The notes beneath the pieces are model-generated. The model was given only the letters and a program-made list of their open reading frames with translations. It ran no database searches and was not told the DNA's origin. Of a stretch of DNA of 64,000 nucleotides, positions 8,090-17,114 are shown one piece after another. The stretch covers positions 62,001 to 126,000 of the forward strand of contig NZ_JBFRFB010000011.1 in assembly GCF_052114605.1 (NCBI RefSeq), given 5' to 3'. The position numbers and the translations under genes were made by a program. The number at the start of each line of letters is the position of its first letter. Position 1 is the first letter of the stretch. The DNA comes from Microvirga sp052114605. GTDB lineage: Bacteria > Pseudomonadota > Alphaproteobacteria > Rhizobiales > Beijerinckiaceae.

Positions 8090-8575
8090 TTAGTACTCGA
8101 CCTTGTCAGTCTTGCTCGCCCAGGCATCGAAAACCGACTTGGCCTCCAGGCTCGGCTGGTGATCCATGGGGATGATGCGCTCCGGAATCGGCTTGGGGAT
8201 CTCGTCGTAGATCAGGCTGTCGTCGAATCCGATATCAGCCGCATCCTGCCGCGTATTGGCGAAGACGATGCGCGATACGCGGGCCCAGTAGGCCGAGGCA
8301 AGGCACATGGGGCACGGCTCGCAGCTCGTATAAAGGGTCGCGCCCTCCAGCGAGAAATCGCCGATCTCCTGGCAGGCCCGGCGGATCGCCGTGACCTCCG
8401 CATGGGCGGTAGGGTCGTTCGCCGAGGTCACCTGGTTCCAGCCTTCGGCCAGCACCTTGCCGTCGCGCACGATCACGGCGCCGAACGGGCCGCCGGCTCC
8501 GTCGTCCATATGATGGCGGGAGAGGTCGATGGCGCGGGCCAGATAAAGCCGATCTTGGTTCTTTGTTTCGCTCAT
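8090..8575 (-). CDS. nucleoside/guanine deaminase (CDA fold)
   Basis: 161 aa zinc-dependent deaminase. PTAHAEVTAIR supplies the zinc His58 and proton-shuttling Glu60. TSCEPCPMCLASAYWARVSR supplies Cys88 and Cys91. The length and the C-terminal FDDSLIYDEI/PIPERIIPM stretch are as in bacterial guanine deaminases of the GuaD (B. subtilis) kind. Guanine deaminase makes xanthine, which the co-directional xdhABC product oxidises to urate. The gene lies five bases after the xdhC stop, so it is very probably in the same operon. Specificity for guanine is inferred from this context. Confidence 0.85.
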   Translation of the reverse strand: MSETKNQDRLYLARAIDLSRHHMDDGAGGPFGAVIVRDGKVLAEGWNQVTSANDPTAHAEVTAIRRACQEIGDFSLEGATLYTSCEPCPMCLASAYWARVSRIVFANTRQDAADIGFDDSLIYDEIPKPIPERIIPMDHQPSLEAKSVFDAWASKTDKVEY

Positions 8576-8580
8576 AGGAG

Positions 8581-9546
8581 CTATTTATCGTTTGAAGCGA
8601 CGGGAAGCGAGAGATTTCGGCCGAGCTCGGCCCGCTCCCGCGCCTGCAAAAGCTGGGCCGTGACCGACGCGGCGATGACCGCCGGGTCCTTATCCGCAAT
8701 GCCGGGCAGGCCGATGGGGCAGACCAGGGAGGCGATGCGGTCCCTCTCCAGCCCAAGTTCCCGGAAGCGCTTTTCGAATCGCGCCCGCTTGGTCGCGCTG
8801 CCAATGAGGCCCACATAGGGAAAGCCCCGTTTCAGGGCCGCCGCTGTGATCGCCATGTCGAGGGGGTGGTCATGGGTCATGACCAGGATGAGGGAATCCG
8901 GCCTTGCCCCGGCGATCTCGGCCTCGGGGTCGCGCATGCGGATGGCGGAAGCGTTGCCGGGAAGATGGGCGGGAAAGGCCTCCTCGCGGTCGTCGAGCCA
9001 ACGCACGGAGAACGGTAGAGGCGCCAGGGCCAGCACGAGCGCGCGACCCACATGGCCTGCCCCGAAAATCAGCACGGGGGTGCGATTCTCGCCATGGGTC
9101 TCGTGCCAGCCGGTTCCGACATCGTCGCCCACCGCCGAACCCACCTCACGCCGGACACGGTCATTCTCCATCCGGCATTCCACATCGAACAGGCCGCCCT
9201 TGTCCTCGGCAGCGTTCAGAGGTGCGATATCGGGCAGATCGCGCTTATCGAAGGTCTCGATGAGAATTTTCACGCGCCCGCCGCAGCATTGGCCGAGATC
9301 GGGACCAAGAGCCTGATCGATGATGCGTGCCGGGCCACGTCCGCGAGCCAGCATCTCACGAGCGATGTCGAGCATGAGGAATTCGAGCTGCCCGCCGCCG
9401 ATGGTGCCGTGGAACGCCCCATCCGGCCGCACGACCATGCGCGCGCCCGCTTCACGCGGAGCGGAGCCCTTGACGTCATGTACGGTGATGAGAGCGGCAG
9501 CGCCGTGCCGCGTGATGAGGTCGGTGAGCTGTCGCCAGGCTCTCAC
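8581..9546 (-). CDS. xdhC: xanthine dehydrogenase accessory protein XdhC
   Basis: 321 aa. XdhC binds and sulfurates the molybdenum cofactor and delivers it to XdhB. The N-terminal XdhC/CoxI domain shows HDVKGSAPREAGARMVVRPD and GTIGGGQLEF. A CCGGRVKI element follows. The C-terminal Rossmann domain begins at PVLIFGAGHVGRALVLAL. The start is GTG at 9546, whose GTGA overlaps the xdhB stop. A much longer upstream reading inside xdhB is only a shadow frame. Confidence 0.92.
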   Translation of the reverse strand: MRAWRQLTDLITRHGAAALITVHDVKGSAPREAGARMVVRPDGAFHGTIGGGQLEFLMLDIAREMLARGRGPARIIDQALGPDLGQCCGGRVKILIETFDKRDLPDIAPLNAAEDKGGLFDVECRMENDRVRREVGSAVGDDVGTGWHETHGENRTPVLIFGAGHVGRALVLALAPLPFSVRWLDDREEAFPAHLPGNASAIRMRDPEAEIAGARPDSLILVMTHDHPLDMAITAAALKRGFPYVGLIGSATKRARFEKRFRELGLERDRIASLVCPIGLPGIADKDPAVIAASVTAQLLQARERAELGRNLSLPVASNDK

Positions 9547-12014
9547 CCCATCGGCCTCCCTCGCAGCGCCTCGCAGGCGCGCAGGATCGCCTCGGGCGTC
9601 GCGGGCGCATCGAGCGGCACGGGCTTGATTGGGTCGAGCGCATGCACCGCGTCCGCCAGCGCGCAGAACACGCTGTTCGCCAACATGATCGGCGGCTCGC
9701 CTACGGCCTTGGAGCGATAGATCGTGTCCTCGCGGTTGCTGTTGGGATAAAGCGCGACGCGGAAATCGGCGGGCACGTCGGATGCCACAGGGATCTTGTA
9801 AGTGGAGGGCGCGTGCGTGAGGAGACGCCCCTCCTTGCTGAACACCAGTTCTTCGGTCGTGAGCCAGCCCATGCCCTGCACGAAGCCGCCCTCGATCTGG
9901 CCGACATCGATGGCTGGATTCAGTGAGCGTCCCACATCGTGCAGGATGTCGGCACGCAGCACGCGGTTCTCGCCGGTGAGCGTGTCGACGATGACCTCGG
10001 AACAGGCCGCGCCATAGGCGAAGTAGAAGAACGGGCGGCCCGTGGCCTTGGCGCGATCCCAGGTGATCTTCGGCGTCTTGTAATGTCCGGCTTCCGAGAG
10101 GGCGACGCGGGCGAGAATGCACTTCTTCACCAGCTCGTCGAAGGGGACACTCTCATTGCCGATGAACACGCGGTCGTCGCGAAATTCGATCTGGTCCTCG
10201 GGGATGCCATAAGACTCGGCGGCATAAGCGATCATGCGCGTCTTGATCGCGCCCGCCGCGACCTTCGCCGCCATGCCGTTGAGATCGGAACCGGAGGATG
10301 CTGCCGTCGGCGAGGTGTTGGGAACCTTCGCGGTCGTGGTCGCGGTGATGCGCACGCGCTCCATGGCGATGCCGAATTCCTCGGCGACCACCTGCGCCAC
10401 CTTGATATAGAGCCCCTGCCCCATCTCGGTGCCGCCGTGATTGAGATGCACGGAGCCGTCCTGATAGACGTGTACCAACGCGCCCGCTTGGTTCATGTGG
10501 GTCAGCGTGAAGCTGATGCCGAACTTCACCGGCGTGAGCGCGATGCCCTTTTTCATGATCGGCGAAGATGCGTTGAAGGCTTTGATCTCCTCGCGGCGCA
10601 TGCGGTAATTCGAGGTATTCTCCAGCGTGCGCACAAGATTGTGGAGCGTGTCGGTCTCCTCCACCTCCATGCCGTAGGGCGTGTGGTTTTCGCCAGGCTT
10701 GTAGAAATTGGCATAGCGCACATCTAGCGGGTCGCGCCCTGTCGCCCAGGCGATCTGGTCCATCACATGCTCGATGGCGAGCATGCCCTGCGGACCGCCG
10801 AAGCCACGGAAAGCCGTGTTCGATACGGTGTTGGTCTTCAGGCGCTTGGAGGCGATATGGACGGCGGGCATCCAATAGGCGTTATCCGCATGGAACATGG
10901 CGCGGTCCACGACCCCGCTCGACAGGTCCGCCGAATAGCCGCAGCGGGCCAGCAGATCGACCGTATAGCCCTGAATGCGTCCCTCTTCATCGAACCCCAC
11001 CTGCCAGTCGCACCGGAAATCGTGGCGCTTGCCGGTGAGGATGAAATCGTCGTCGCGGTCGAGGCGGATCTTGCACGGCCTGCCCGTAATCTGCGCGGCA
11101 AGCGCCGCCGTCACGGCCCATTGTGTCGCCTGGCTCTCCTTGCCGCCGAAACCGCCGCCCATACGGCGCGTCTCGCAGGTGACATAGGCATCGGGAATGT
11201 CGAGCACGCGTGCCACCACATGCTGCACTTCAGTGGGGTGCTGCGTGGAGGAATAGACATGCACGTCGCCGTCCTCGCCCGGAAGCGCGAAAGCGACCTG
11301 CCCTTCGAGGTAGAAATGCTCCTGCCCGCCGACGCGGAAATGGCCATTGCACTTTTGAGGCGACGAGGCGATGACAGCGTTCGGATCGCCGCGACCGTAA
11401 GCGTAATCAGGCAGCACCGTCTCGCCGCGTTCCAGCGCATCCTCGACCGTGATGCTGGGTGCCTCGGATTCGATTTCCATCACCGCCTTCTTGACCGCAC
11501 GCCGAGCGACATCGCGGGTGGTTGCAACCACGGCGAAGACGGCTTGGCCGAGGAAGCTGATTTCGGAATCGACGAAGAGCGGATCGTCACCGAAAGCGGG
11601 CGACACATCGTTCTTTCCGGGAATGTCGGCAACGGTCAGAACCGCGACGACACCGGGAACCGCGCGGACGGCGGAAACATCGAGGGAGACCAAGCGCCCG
11701 CGCGCTTTCGGAGCCTGCCCAATCGCAACATGCAACGTGCCCTCGGGCTCGCGAATGTCGTCGATATATTGCGCGACGCCCTGCACGTGCTTGGGACCGG
11801 AATCGTGCGGAAGAGATTTTCTGATGTGGCGCAGCGCTTCCACGGTTCCACCCTCCCCTTGAGGGGGAGGGTCGGAGCGCGTCTGCGCTCCGGGGTGGGG
11901 TGGCAGCGCGACGCTGTCTAATGTGGTGTTTTCCACCCCCTCCCGCGCCTGAGGCGCGACCGCCCCCCTCGAGGGGGAGGTGTTGGCGGCGGTGAGTTTT
12001 GGTTGCTCGTTCAT
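9543..12014 (-). CDS. xdhB: xanthine dehydrogenase molybdopterin-binding (large) subunit
   Basis: 823 aa, Mo-cofactor subunit that hydroxylates hypoxanthine and xanthine. HDSGPKHVQGVAQYIDDIRE marks the beginning of the conserved domain. GGFGGKESQ, NTAFRGFGGPQGM and GGTEMGQGLYIK are molybdopterin contact loops, and the C-terminal SKAVGEPPIMLANSVFCAL includes the base Glu. About 45 extra residues (12-56) precede the conserved part. They are encoded by a palindromic repeat (11,850-11,982) read in frame. The gene lies four bases after xdhA and overlaps xdhC. Confidence 0.94.
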   Translation of the reverse strand: MNEQPKLTAANTSPSRGAVAPQAREGVENTTLDSVALPPHPGAQTRSDPPPQGEGGTVEALRHIRKSLPHDSGPKHVQGVAQYIDDIREPEGTLHVAIGQAPKARGRLVSLDVSAVRAVPGVVAVLTVADIPGKNDVSPAFGDDPLFVDSEISFLGQAVFAVVATTRDVARRAVKKAVMEIESEAPSITVEDALERGETVLPDYAYGRGDPNAVIASSPQKCNGHFRVGGQEHFYLEGQVAFALPGEDGDVHVYSSTQHPTEVQHVVARVLDIPDAYVTCETRRMGGGFGGKESQATQWAVTAALAAQITGRPCKIRLDRDDDFILTGKRHDFRCDWQVGFDEEGRIQGYTVDLLARCGYSADLSSGVVDRAMFHADNAYWMPAVHIASKRLKTNTVSNTAFRGFGGPQGMLAIEHVMDQIAWATGRDPLDVRYANFYKPGENHTPYGMEVEETDTLHNLVRTLENTSNYRMRREEIKAFNASSPIMKKGIALTPVKFGISFTLTHMNQAGALVHVYQDGSVHLNHGGTEMGQGLYIKVAQVVAEEFGIAMERVRITATTTAKVPNTSPTAASSGSDLNGMAAKVAAGAIKTRMIAYAAESYGIPEDQIEFRDDRVFIGNESVPFDELVKKCILARVALSEAGHYKTPKITWDRAKATGRPFFYFAYGAACSEVIVDTLTGENRVLRADILHDVGRSLNPAIDVGQIEGGFVQGMGWLTTEELVFSKEGRLLTHAPSTYKIPVASDVPADFRVALYPNSNREDTIYRSKAVGEPPIMLANSVFCALADAVHALDPIKPVPLDAPATPEAILRACEALRGRPMG
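11850..11982. repeat. palindromic repeat read in frame inside xdhB
   Basis: Two back-to-back imperfect palindromes about 130 bp in total. CCCTCCCCTTGAGGGGGAGG (from 11,851) and GGAGCGCGTCTGCGCTCC (11,874-11,891) lie on one side. CCTCCCGCGCCTGAGGCGCG and CCCCCCTCGAGGGGGAGG (up to 11,980) lie on the other. Repeats of this kind are usually intergenic in Hyphomicrobiales. Here the whole element lies 30 bp inside xdhB without a stop and encodes a Pro/Gly/Ala/Glu-rich stretch before the first conserved residue. Confidence 0.8.
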
Positions 12015-12018
12015 CGCC

Positions 12019-13500
12019 CTACTCCGCCGCTTCCAGCGGCTCGCGCTGGCCGATGATCCGGGTGGCGAGGGTCTGGCCTGAAGCGGTTTCGCTCAGGGCC
12101 TTGAACACGAGATTGCGCGCGACCGTCATGCGATAGGCGGCTGAAGCGCGGTGATCGTCGAGGGGCTGGTAATCGCGCGTGACCGCGGCCATCGCTGCGC
12201 CCCAGGCGAATGAATCGTCGAGGGAGACGCCGACGATCGCCGCTTCGGTTTCCATCGCTCGCTTCGGAATGCCCGCAAGGCCACCAAAGGCAATGCGCGC
12301 TTCGGCAATGCGCCTTCCTTTGAACGTGAAGCGGAAAGCACCCATCACGGCTGAGATGTCCTCGTCGAACCGTTTCGAGACCTTATAGGCACGGAAGGCC
12401 TGATGCCGCGTCAGCTTCGGCACGATGACCTGCCGCACGAACTCGCCGGGCTGCCGGTCCTGCTTGCGATAAGCGATGAAGAATTGGTCGAGAGGAATTC
12501 GGCGAAGGCTTTCGCCCTTCCGCAGTTCAAGCTCCGCGCCAAGAGCAATCAGTGCGGGCGGAAGATCGCCGATGGGTGAGCCATTCGCGATGTTGCCCCC
12601 GACCGTACCGGAGGCGCGCACCTGCGCCGAGCCGAAGCGGCGCATGAGCTCTCCGAGATCGGGATCGATATGAGCGAGGCTCCCGTAAGCCTCTGCGTGG
12701 GTAGCGGTCGCTCCGATGGAGAGTTGGGAATGAGAATCCTCAATCACATCGAGGCCTGCGACCCGTCCGAGCCAGATGATTTTTTCGAGTTCCGCCATGC
12801 CCTTCGTGACCCACAGGCCGACATCGGTGCAGCCGGCGACAAGCGTGGCGTCGGGATGCTGTGCATAAAGGTCCGCAAGCGATTTCTCGGTAGCAGGTGC
12901 CGCAAAGAAGCTTATCTGACTTCCGATGAACGCATCCCGTCCATCGGCGAGACCGGAGAGGTCCTGAGCCGTCTGCGCTTTGGCATGCCGGAAAGCATCG
13001 TCAGGCTGATGAGAACAGGCCTCGATGGCTGCATCGGCAATCGGCCGGTAGCCCGTACAACGGCAGAGATTGCCCGCGAGCGCGTCGTTCACTGCATCGC
13101 GACTTAAGGGACGCTCGCCCTTATGGTACAGCGTGAACAGACTCATCACGATTCCGGGCGTGCAGAAGCCGCATTGAGAGCCATGATGCGACACCATGGC
13201 CGCCTGAACCGGGTGAAGCTCCCCACCGGATGCGAGATCCTCGACTGTGACGATCTCCGCGCCGTCCACCTGCCCAAGCAGTAGGATGCAGGCATTGACG
13301 GGTTCGTAATGGACCTCGCCGCCCCGCACCCGTCCGATGGCGATGGTGCAGGCGCCGCAATCGCCTTCCGCACAGCCCTCCTTCGTGCCGACCCGGCGCT
13401 CCTGAAGTCTCAGGTAGTCCAGGAGCGTGGTGCGTGGGTGAAAGCCGGAAGCTTCGATGAGCTGTCCATTCCGCCAGAAGCGGATCGCGTCTCGTACCAA
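12019..13500 (-). CDS. xdhA: xanthine dehydrogenase small subunit (2Fe-2S and FAD)
   Basis: 493 aa. It transfers electrons from the Mo site to NAD. The N-terminal plant-type ferredoxin has Cys43, Cys48, Cys51 (GTKEGCAEGDCGACTIAIG) and Cys71. The second 2Fe-2S domain has Cys110/Cys113 (GSQCGFCTPGIVMS) and Cys146/Cys148 (GNLCRCTGYRPI). From about 190 an FAD-binding domain follows, with ATLVAGCTDVGLWVTKG and SGTVGGNIANGSPIGDLPPA, then a CO-dehydrogenase-flavoprotein C-terminal domain. The start is a TTG with GGAGG eight bases upstream. It is the first gene of the xdhABC-deaminase operon. Confidence 0.93.
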   Translation of the reverse strand: MVRDAIRFWRNGQLIEASGFHPRTTLLDYLRLQERRVGTKEGCAEGDCGACTIAIGRVRGGEVHYEPVNACILLLGQVDGAEIVTVEDLASGGELHPVQAAMVSHHGSQCGFCTPGIVMSLFTLYHKGERPLSRDAVNDALAGNLCRCTGYRPIADAAIEACSHQPDDAFRHAKAQTAQDLSGLADGRDAFIGSQISFFAAPATEKSLADLYAQHPDATLVAGCTDVGLWVTKGMAELEKIIWLGRVAGLDVIEDSHSQLSIGATATHAEAYGSLAHIDPDLGELMRRFGSAQVRASGTVGGNIANGSPIGDLPPALIALGAELELRKGESLRRIPLDQFFIAYRKQDRQPGEFVRQVIVPKLTRHQAFRAYKVSKRFDEDISAVMGAFRFTFKGRRIAEARIAFGGLAGIPKRAMETEAAIVGVSLDDSFAWGAAMAAVTRDYQPLDDHRASAAYRMTVARNLVFKALSETASGQTLATRIIGQREPLEAAE

Positions 13501-13628
13501 GGTAATCCTCCGCCGGGTTCAAGCCCGGACTGTTATGGTGATCCGGGTAGAATGACGGAGCAAGGTCTTTTCGCCAAGAGGCGACTTACGCTGCGTTATC
13601 CAACGTGAGCCGCCCCATGTGCCGAAGC

Positions 13629-14069
13629 TTACCAGTTGCCGGTATTCGGCATGGAGGCCCAGGGTTCCTGAATCGGCCTGGGCTCGCCGCGCTGAAGCAG
13701 CTCGATCGAAATGTTGTCGGGGGATTTGACGAAGGCCATGTAGCCGTCGCGGGGCGGACGGTTGATGGTGACGCCTGCCTCCATGAGCTTCCGGCAGGTC
13801 TCGTAGATATCGTCGACCCGATAGGCCAGATGGCCGAAGTTACGGCCGCCGACATATTCTTTCTCGTCCCAGTTGTGGGTCAGCTCGAGAAGCGGAGCCT
13901 TTGATTCCTTCGCCTTCTCCACATCGCCGGGAGCCGCCAGGAAGACGAGGGTGTAGCGGCCCTTCTCGTTGTCCGTACGGCGGACTTCCACGAGGCCGAA
14001 CTTGTTGCAGAAGAAATCAAGGGATGCCTCGATATCCGAGACCCTGACCATGGTGTGGAGGTATTCCAT
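13629..14069 (-). CDS. gloA: lactoylglutathione lyase (glyoxalase I)
   Basis: 146 aa, one glyoxalase-fold unit of paired beta-alpha-beta3 modules. It isomerises the methylglyoxal-glutathione hemithioacetal to S-lactoylglutathione. Metal ligands by pattern are His5, Glu62, His80 (FGHLAYRVDDI) and Glu123 (ISIELLQ). A GGGAGAG ribosome-binding site precedes the ATG. It stands alone between xdhA and the divergent pepN. Confidence 0.93.
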   Translation of the reverse strand: MEYLHTMVRVSDIEASLDFFCNKFGLVEVRRTDNEKGRYTLVFLAAPGDVEKAKESKAPLLELTHNWDEKEYVGGRNFGHLAYRVDDIYETCRKLMEAGVTINRPPRDGYMAFVKSPDNISIELLQRGEPRPIQEPWASMPNTGNW

Positions 14070-14262
14070 TACGCTCTCCCGAATGTGTCGCGGGTACGTG
14101 ATGGCGCTTTTGGCGGGGAGATCAAGTAAGATGGACTACTACCCTCTGAAAAACCCTTGGATTTGTTCACCGGGATAAACAGAAGCGATTTCGGACAGGC
14201 TTGCGCCCGCCCGCGGATGCCGTCACGCTTCGACGCAATCATATTTCGAGAAAGAATTGCCG

Positions 14263-16914
14263 ATGCGCACCGATACTGCCCAGGTCGTCCGTCTTGCGGA
14301 TTATCGCCCCAGCGACTTCCTGATCGACCGCGTCGAGCTGGACCTGCGGCTGCATCCCACGGCAACGAAGGTGACGGCCACGCTTCATATGCAGCCGAAC
14401 CCGGCGGGACGCGCTGATGCGCCCCTCGTGCTCGACGGCGACGAAGTCAGCCTGAAAGGCCTCTCCCTCGATGGACGCGTTCTCGATACGGCCGAGTATG
14501 AGGCCTCACCCCAGGTCCTGACGATCAGCCAGCCGCCTCGCCAGCCTTTTACCCTGACCATCGAAACCGAGATCGATCCGACGGCGAACACCAAGCTGAT
14601 GGGGCTTTACCGTTCGAGCGGCAATTACTGCACGCAATGCGAGGCGGAAGGCTTCCGCCGCATCACCTATTTCCTCGACCGTCCCGATGTGCTGGCCGTC
14701 TACACCACGCGGATCGAAGCGGAGCTCGAGGAAGCGCCGGTTCTGCTCGGCAACGGCAACCCGGTTGAGAGCGGGCCTATCGAGGGGATCAATCGGCATT
14801 ATGCCGTGTGGCACGATCCGCACCCCAAGCCCTCCTATCTCTTCGCCCTCGTCGGCGGACGCTTGGGCCGGGTCGGCAAGAGCTTCACGACCATGAGCGG
14901 CCGCAAGGTCGAGCTCGCCATCTATGTTGAGCCTGGAAAAGAGACCCGCGCCGATTACGCACTCGACGCGCTGGAGCGCTCGATGGTCTGGGACGAGCGG
15001 GTCTATGGCCGCGAATACGACCTCGACGTGTTCAACATCGTCGCCGTGTCGGACTTCAACATGGGCGCCATGGAGAACAAGGGCCTCAACATCTTCAATG
15101 ACAAATACGTGCTGGCCTCGCCCGAAACAGCCACCGACGTCGATTACGCGAATATCGAAGCGATCATCGCCCACGAGTATTTCCATAACTGGTCCGGCAA
15201 CCGGGTCACCTGCCGCGACTGGTTCCAGCTTTGCCTGAAGGAGGGACTGACGGTCTTCCGCGACCAGGAGTTCTCCTCCGACGAGCGCTCGCGCCCCGTG
15301 CATCGCATCTCCGAAGTGAAGACCTTGCGGGCGCGACAGTTCCTGGAGGATGGAAGCCCCCTCTCCCATCCCGTGCGCCCGACCCAATACCGCGAGATCA
15401 ACAACTTCTATACCGCCACGGTCTATGAGAAAGGCGCCGAGATCGTGCGCATGCTCAAGACGATCATCGGCGACGAGGATTTCCGGCGCGGCATGGACCT
15501 CTATTACGACCGCTGCGACGGCACCGCCGCCACGGTCGAGGATTTCCTGAAGGCCTTCTCCGATGTGACAGGCCGCGACCTCTCCCACTTCGCCCGCTGG
15601 TACGCCCAATCGGGAACGCCGCGCGTGAGCGTGCAGGGGTATTATGACGAGACGGCCAAGTCCTACCGCCTCGACTTCAAGCAGGAGACGCCGCCAACAC
15701 CGGGCCAAGCCACCAAGGAACCTATGGTGATCCCGGTCGTGCTCGGCCTCGTAAGCGAAAACGGGCAACCGCTAAGCGCCACATGCGAGCGCGTGAACCA
15801 GCGCGGCGTGTTCGTGCTCGACAAGGGTGAAGACAGCGTCATGTTCACAGGCGTGGCCTCACGCCCGGTGCCCTCCCTGTTCCGTGGCTTTTCTGCGCCC
15901 GTGAAAGTCTCGCTCGATTTTTCGAACGAAGACCTGCTCGTTCTGTTGCGGCACGACATGGATGCGTTCAATCGCTGGCAGGCGGCGCAGAGCGTAGCCA
16001 TGCGAACCCTCGTCGCCCTTTCGACCGGCAAGACCGTGACGGGTGACGAGCTGAGCGCCCTCGCCTCAGCCTTCCGCTCCTTCATGGAAACGGATGCACT
16101 GAACGATCCGGCCTTTGCCGCGCTCGTGCTGACCCTCCCGAGCGAAGCCGACATCGCGCAGGAGATCGGCAGGGATGTGGATCCCGATGCGATCCATCGC
16201 GCACGCAAAACGCTGCGCCGTCACATCGGAAAGACCTGCTTCGATATTCTGCAACATTTCTATAGTTCCTTAAGCACCTTGGAAGCCTACAGCCCCGATG
16301 CGGCAAGCGCGGGCCGTCGTTCCTTGCGCAATGCCACTCTCGACCTCATTGCGGCGGCTGATCCCGCAGACGGCGAAGCCTTGGCGAGCAAGCAGTTCGA
16401 AAATGCCGGCAACATGACGGACCGTCTTGCTGCGCTCGGTGTGTTGATGACGTTGCCCGGAGACGTGCGGGAGAAAGCCATCGCACGCTTCGAGGACTTG
16501 TATCGCGATGAATCGCTCGTGCTCGACAAATGGTTCACGCTGCAGGCGGCCATTCCAGAAGATGGCACTCTTGATCGCGTGAAGCACCTGATGACTCATC
16601 CTGCCTTCTCTCTCAACAACCCGAACCGGGTGCGTTCACTCATCGGCAGTTTCGCGATGTTGAATCAGGTTCAGTTCAATCGAATCGATGGAGCCGGTTA
16701 CGCGCTGCTTGCAGCCATCGTGCTGCGCGCCGACGAACTCAACCCGCAACTCGCCGCGCGACTCCTTACAGCCTTCAGTTCATGGCGGATGATGGAACCG
16801 ACTCGCCGCGCTCATGCGAAGCAGGCTCTGCTCTCGATTTCGCAAAAACCCAACCTTTCTCGCGATGTAGGAGACATCGTAAACCGATCGCTCGAAGAGA
16901 GTGAGGCGGCTTAG
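14263..16914 (+). CDS. pepN: aminopeptidase N (M1 family)
   Basis: 883 aa zinc aminopeptidase, gamma-proteobacterial PepN length. It trims N-terminal residues in peptide turnover. The substrate-recognition motif GAMEN is at 268-272, and the HEYFH zinc motif at 304-308 with Glu327 completes HExxH-x18-E. TATVYEKGAEIVRML follows with the stabilising Tyr. The C terminus is the DUF3458 pair of Ig-like and helical domains. I use the ATG at 14263, since a TTG two codons upstream adds nothing. Confidence 0.95.
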   Translation: MRTDTAQVVRLADYRPSDFLIDRVELDLRLHPTATKVTATLHMQPNPAGRADAPLVLDGDEVSLKGLSLDGRVLDTAEYEASPQVLTISQPPRQPFTLTIETEIDPTANTKLMGLYRSSGNYCTQCEAEGFRRITYFLDRPDVLAVYTTRIEAELEEAPVLLGNGNPVESGPIEGINRHYAVWHDPHPKPSYLFALVGGRLGRVGKSFTTMSGRKVELAIYVEPGKETRADYALDALERSMVWDERVYGREYDLDVFNIVAVSDFNMGAMENKGLNIFNDKYVLASPETATDVDYANIEAIIAHEYFHNWSGNRVTCRDWFQLCLKEGLTVFRDQEFSSDERSRPVHRISEVKTLRARQFLEDGSPLSHPVRPTQYREINNFYTATVYEKGAEIVRMLKTIIGDEDFRRGMDLYYDRCDGTAATVEDFLKAFSDVTGRDLSHFARWYAQSGTPRVSVQGYYDETAKSYRLDFKQETPPTPGQATKEPMVIPVVLGLVSENGQPLSATCERVNQRGVFVLDKGEDSVMFTGVASRPVPSLFRGFSAPVKVSLDFSNEDLLVLLRHDMDAFNRWQAAQSVAMRTLVALSTGKTVTGDELSALASAFRSFMETDALNDPAFAALVLTLPSEADIAQEIGRDVDPDAIHRARKTLRRHIGKTCFDILQHFYSSLSTLEAYSPDAASAGRRSLRNATLDLIAAADPADGEALASKQFENAGNMTDRLAALGVLMTLPGDVREKAIARFEDLYRDESLVLDKWFTLQAAIPEDGTLDRVKHLMTHPAFSLNNPNRVRSLIGSFAMLNQVQFNRIDGAGYALLAAIVLRADELNPQLAARLLTAFSSWRMMEPTRRAHAKQALLSISQKPNLSRDVGDIVNRSLEESEAA

Positions 16915-17114
16915 GAATCCAGGATGTTTGTCACCTGTCGCTGCGGGATTATCCAAGGAATCCCCAGCGTCGGGAGGCAATGAACATTTTTTATTAACCT
17001 CAACGTTCACATAGCTAGACAAATCACCCGCCCGTGATTCTATTGTCAGTGATTCGGAGAGATGCGGCACGTCCTTCCGAACAAGGACAGTAATGGTTCC
17101 GAAGGGAGCATCGC

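Noticed and set aside
9547..10122. N-terminal extension of xdhC by 192 codons
   Set aside because: It lies within xdhB in another frame; the GTG overlapping the xdhB stop gives the family-typical XdhC start.
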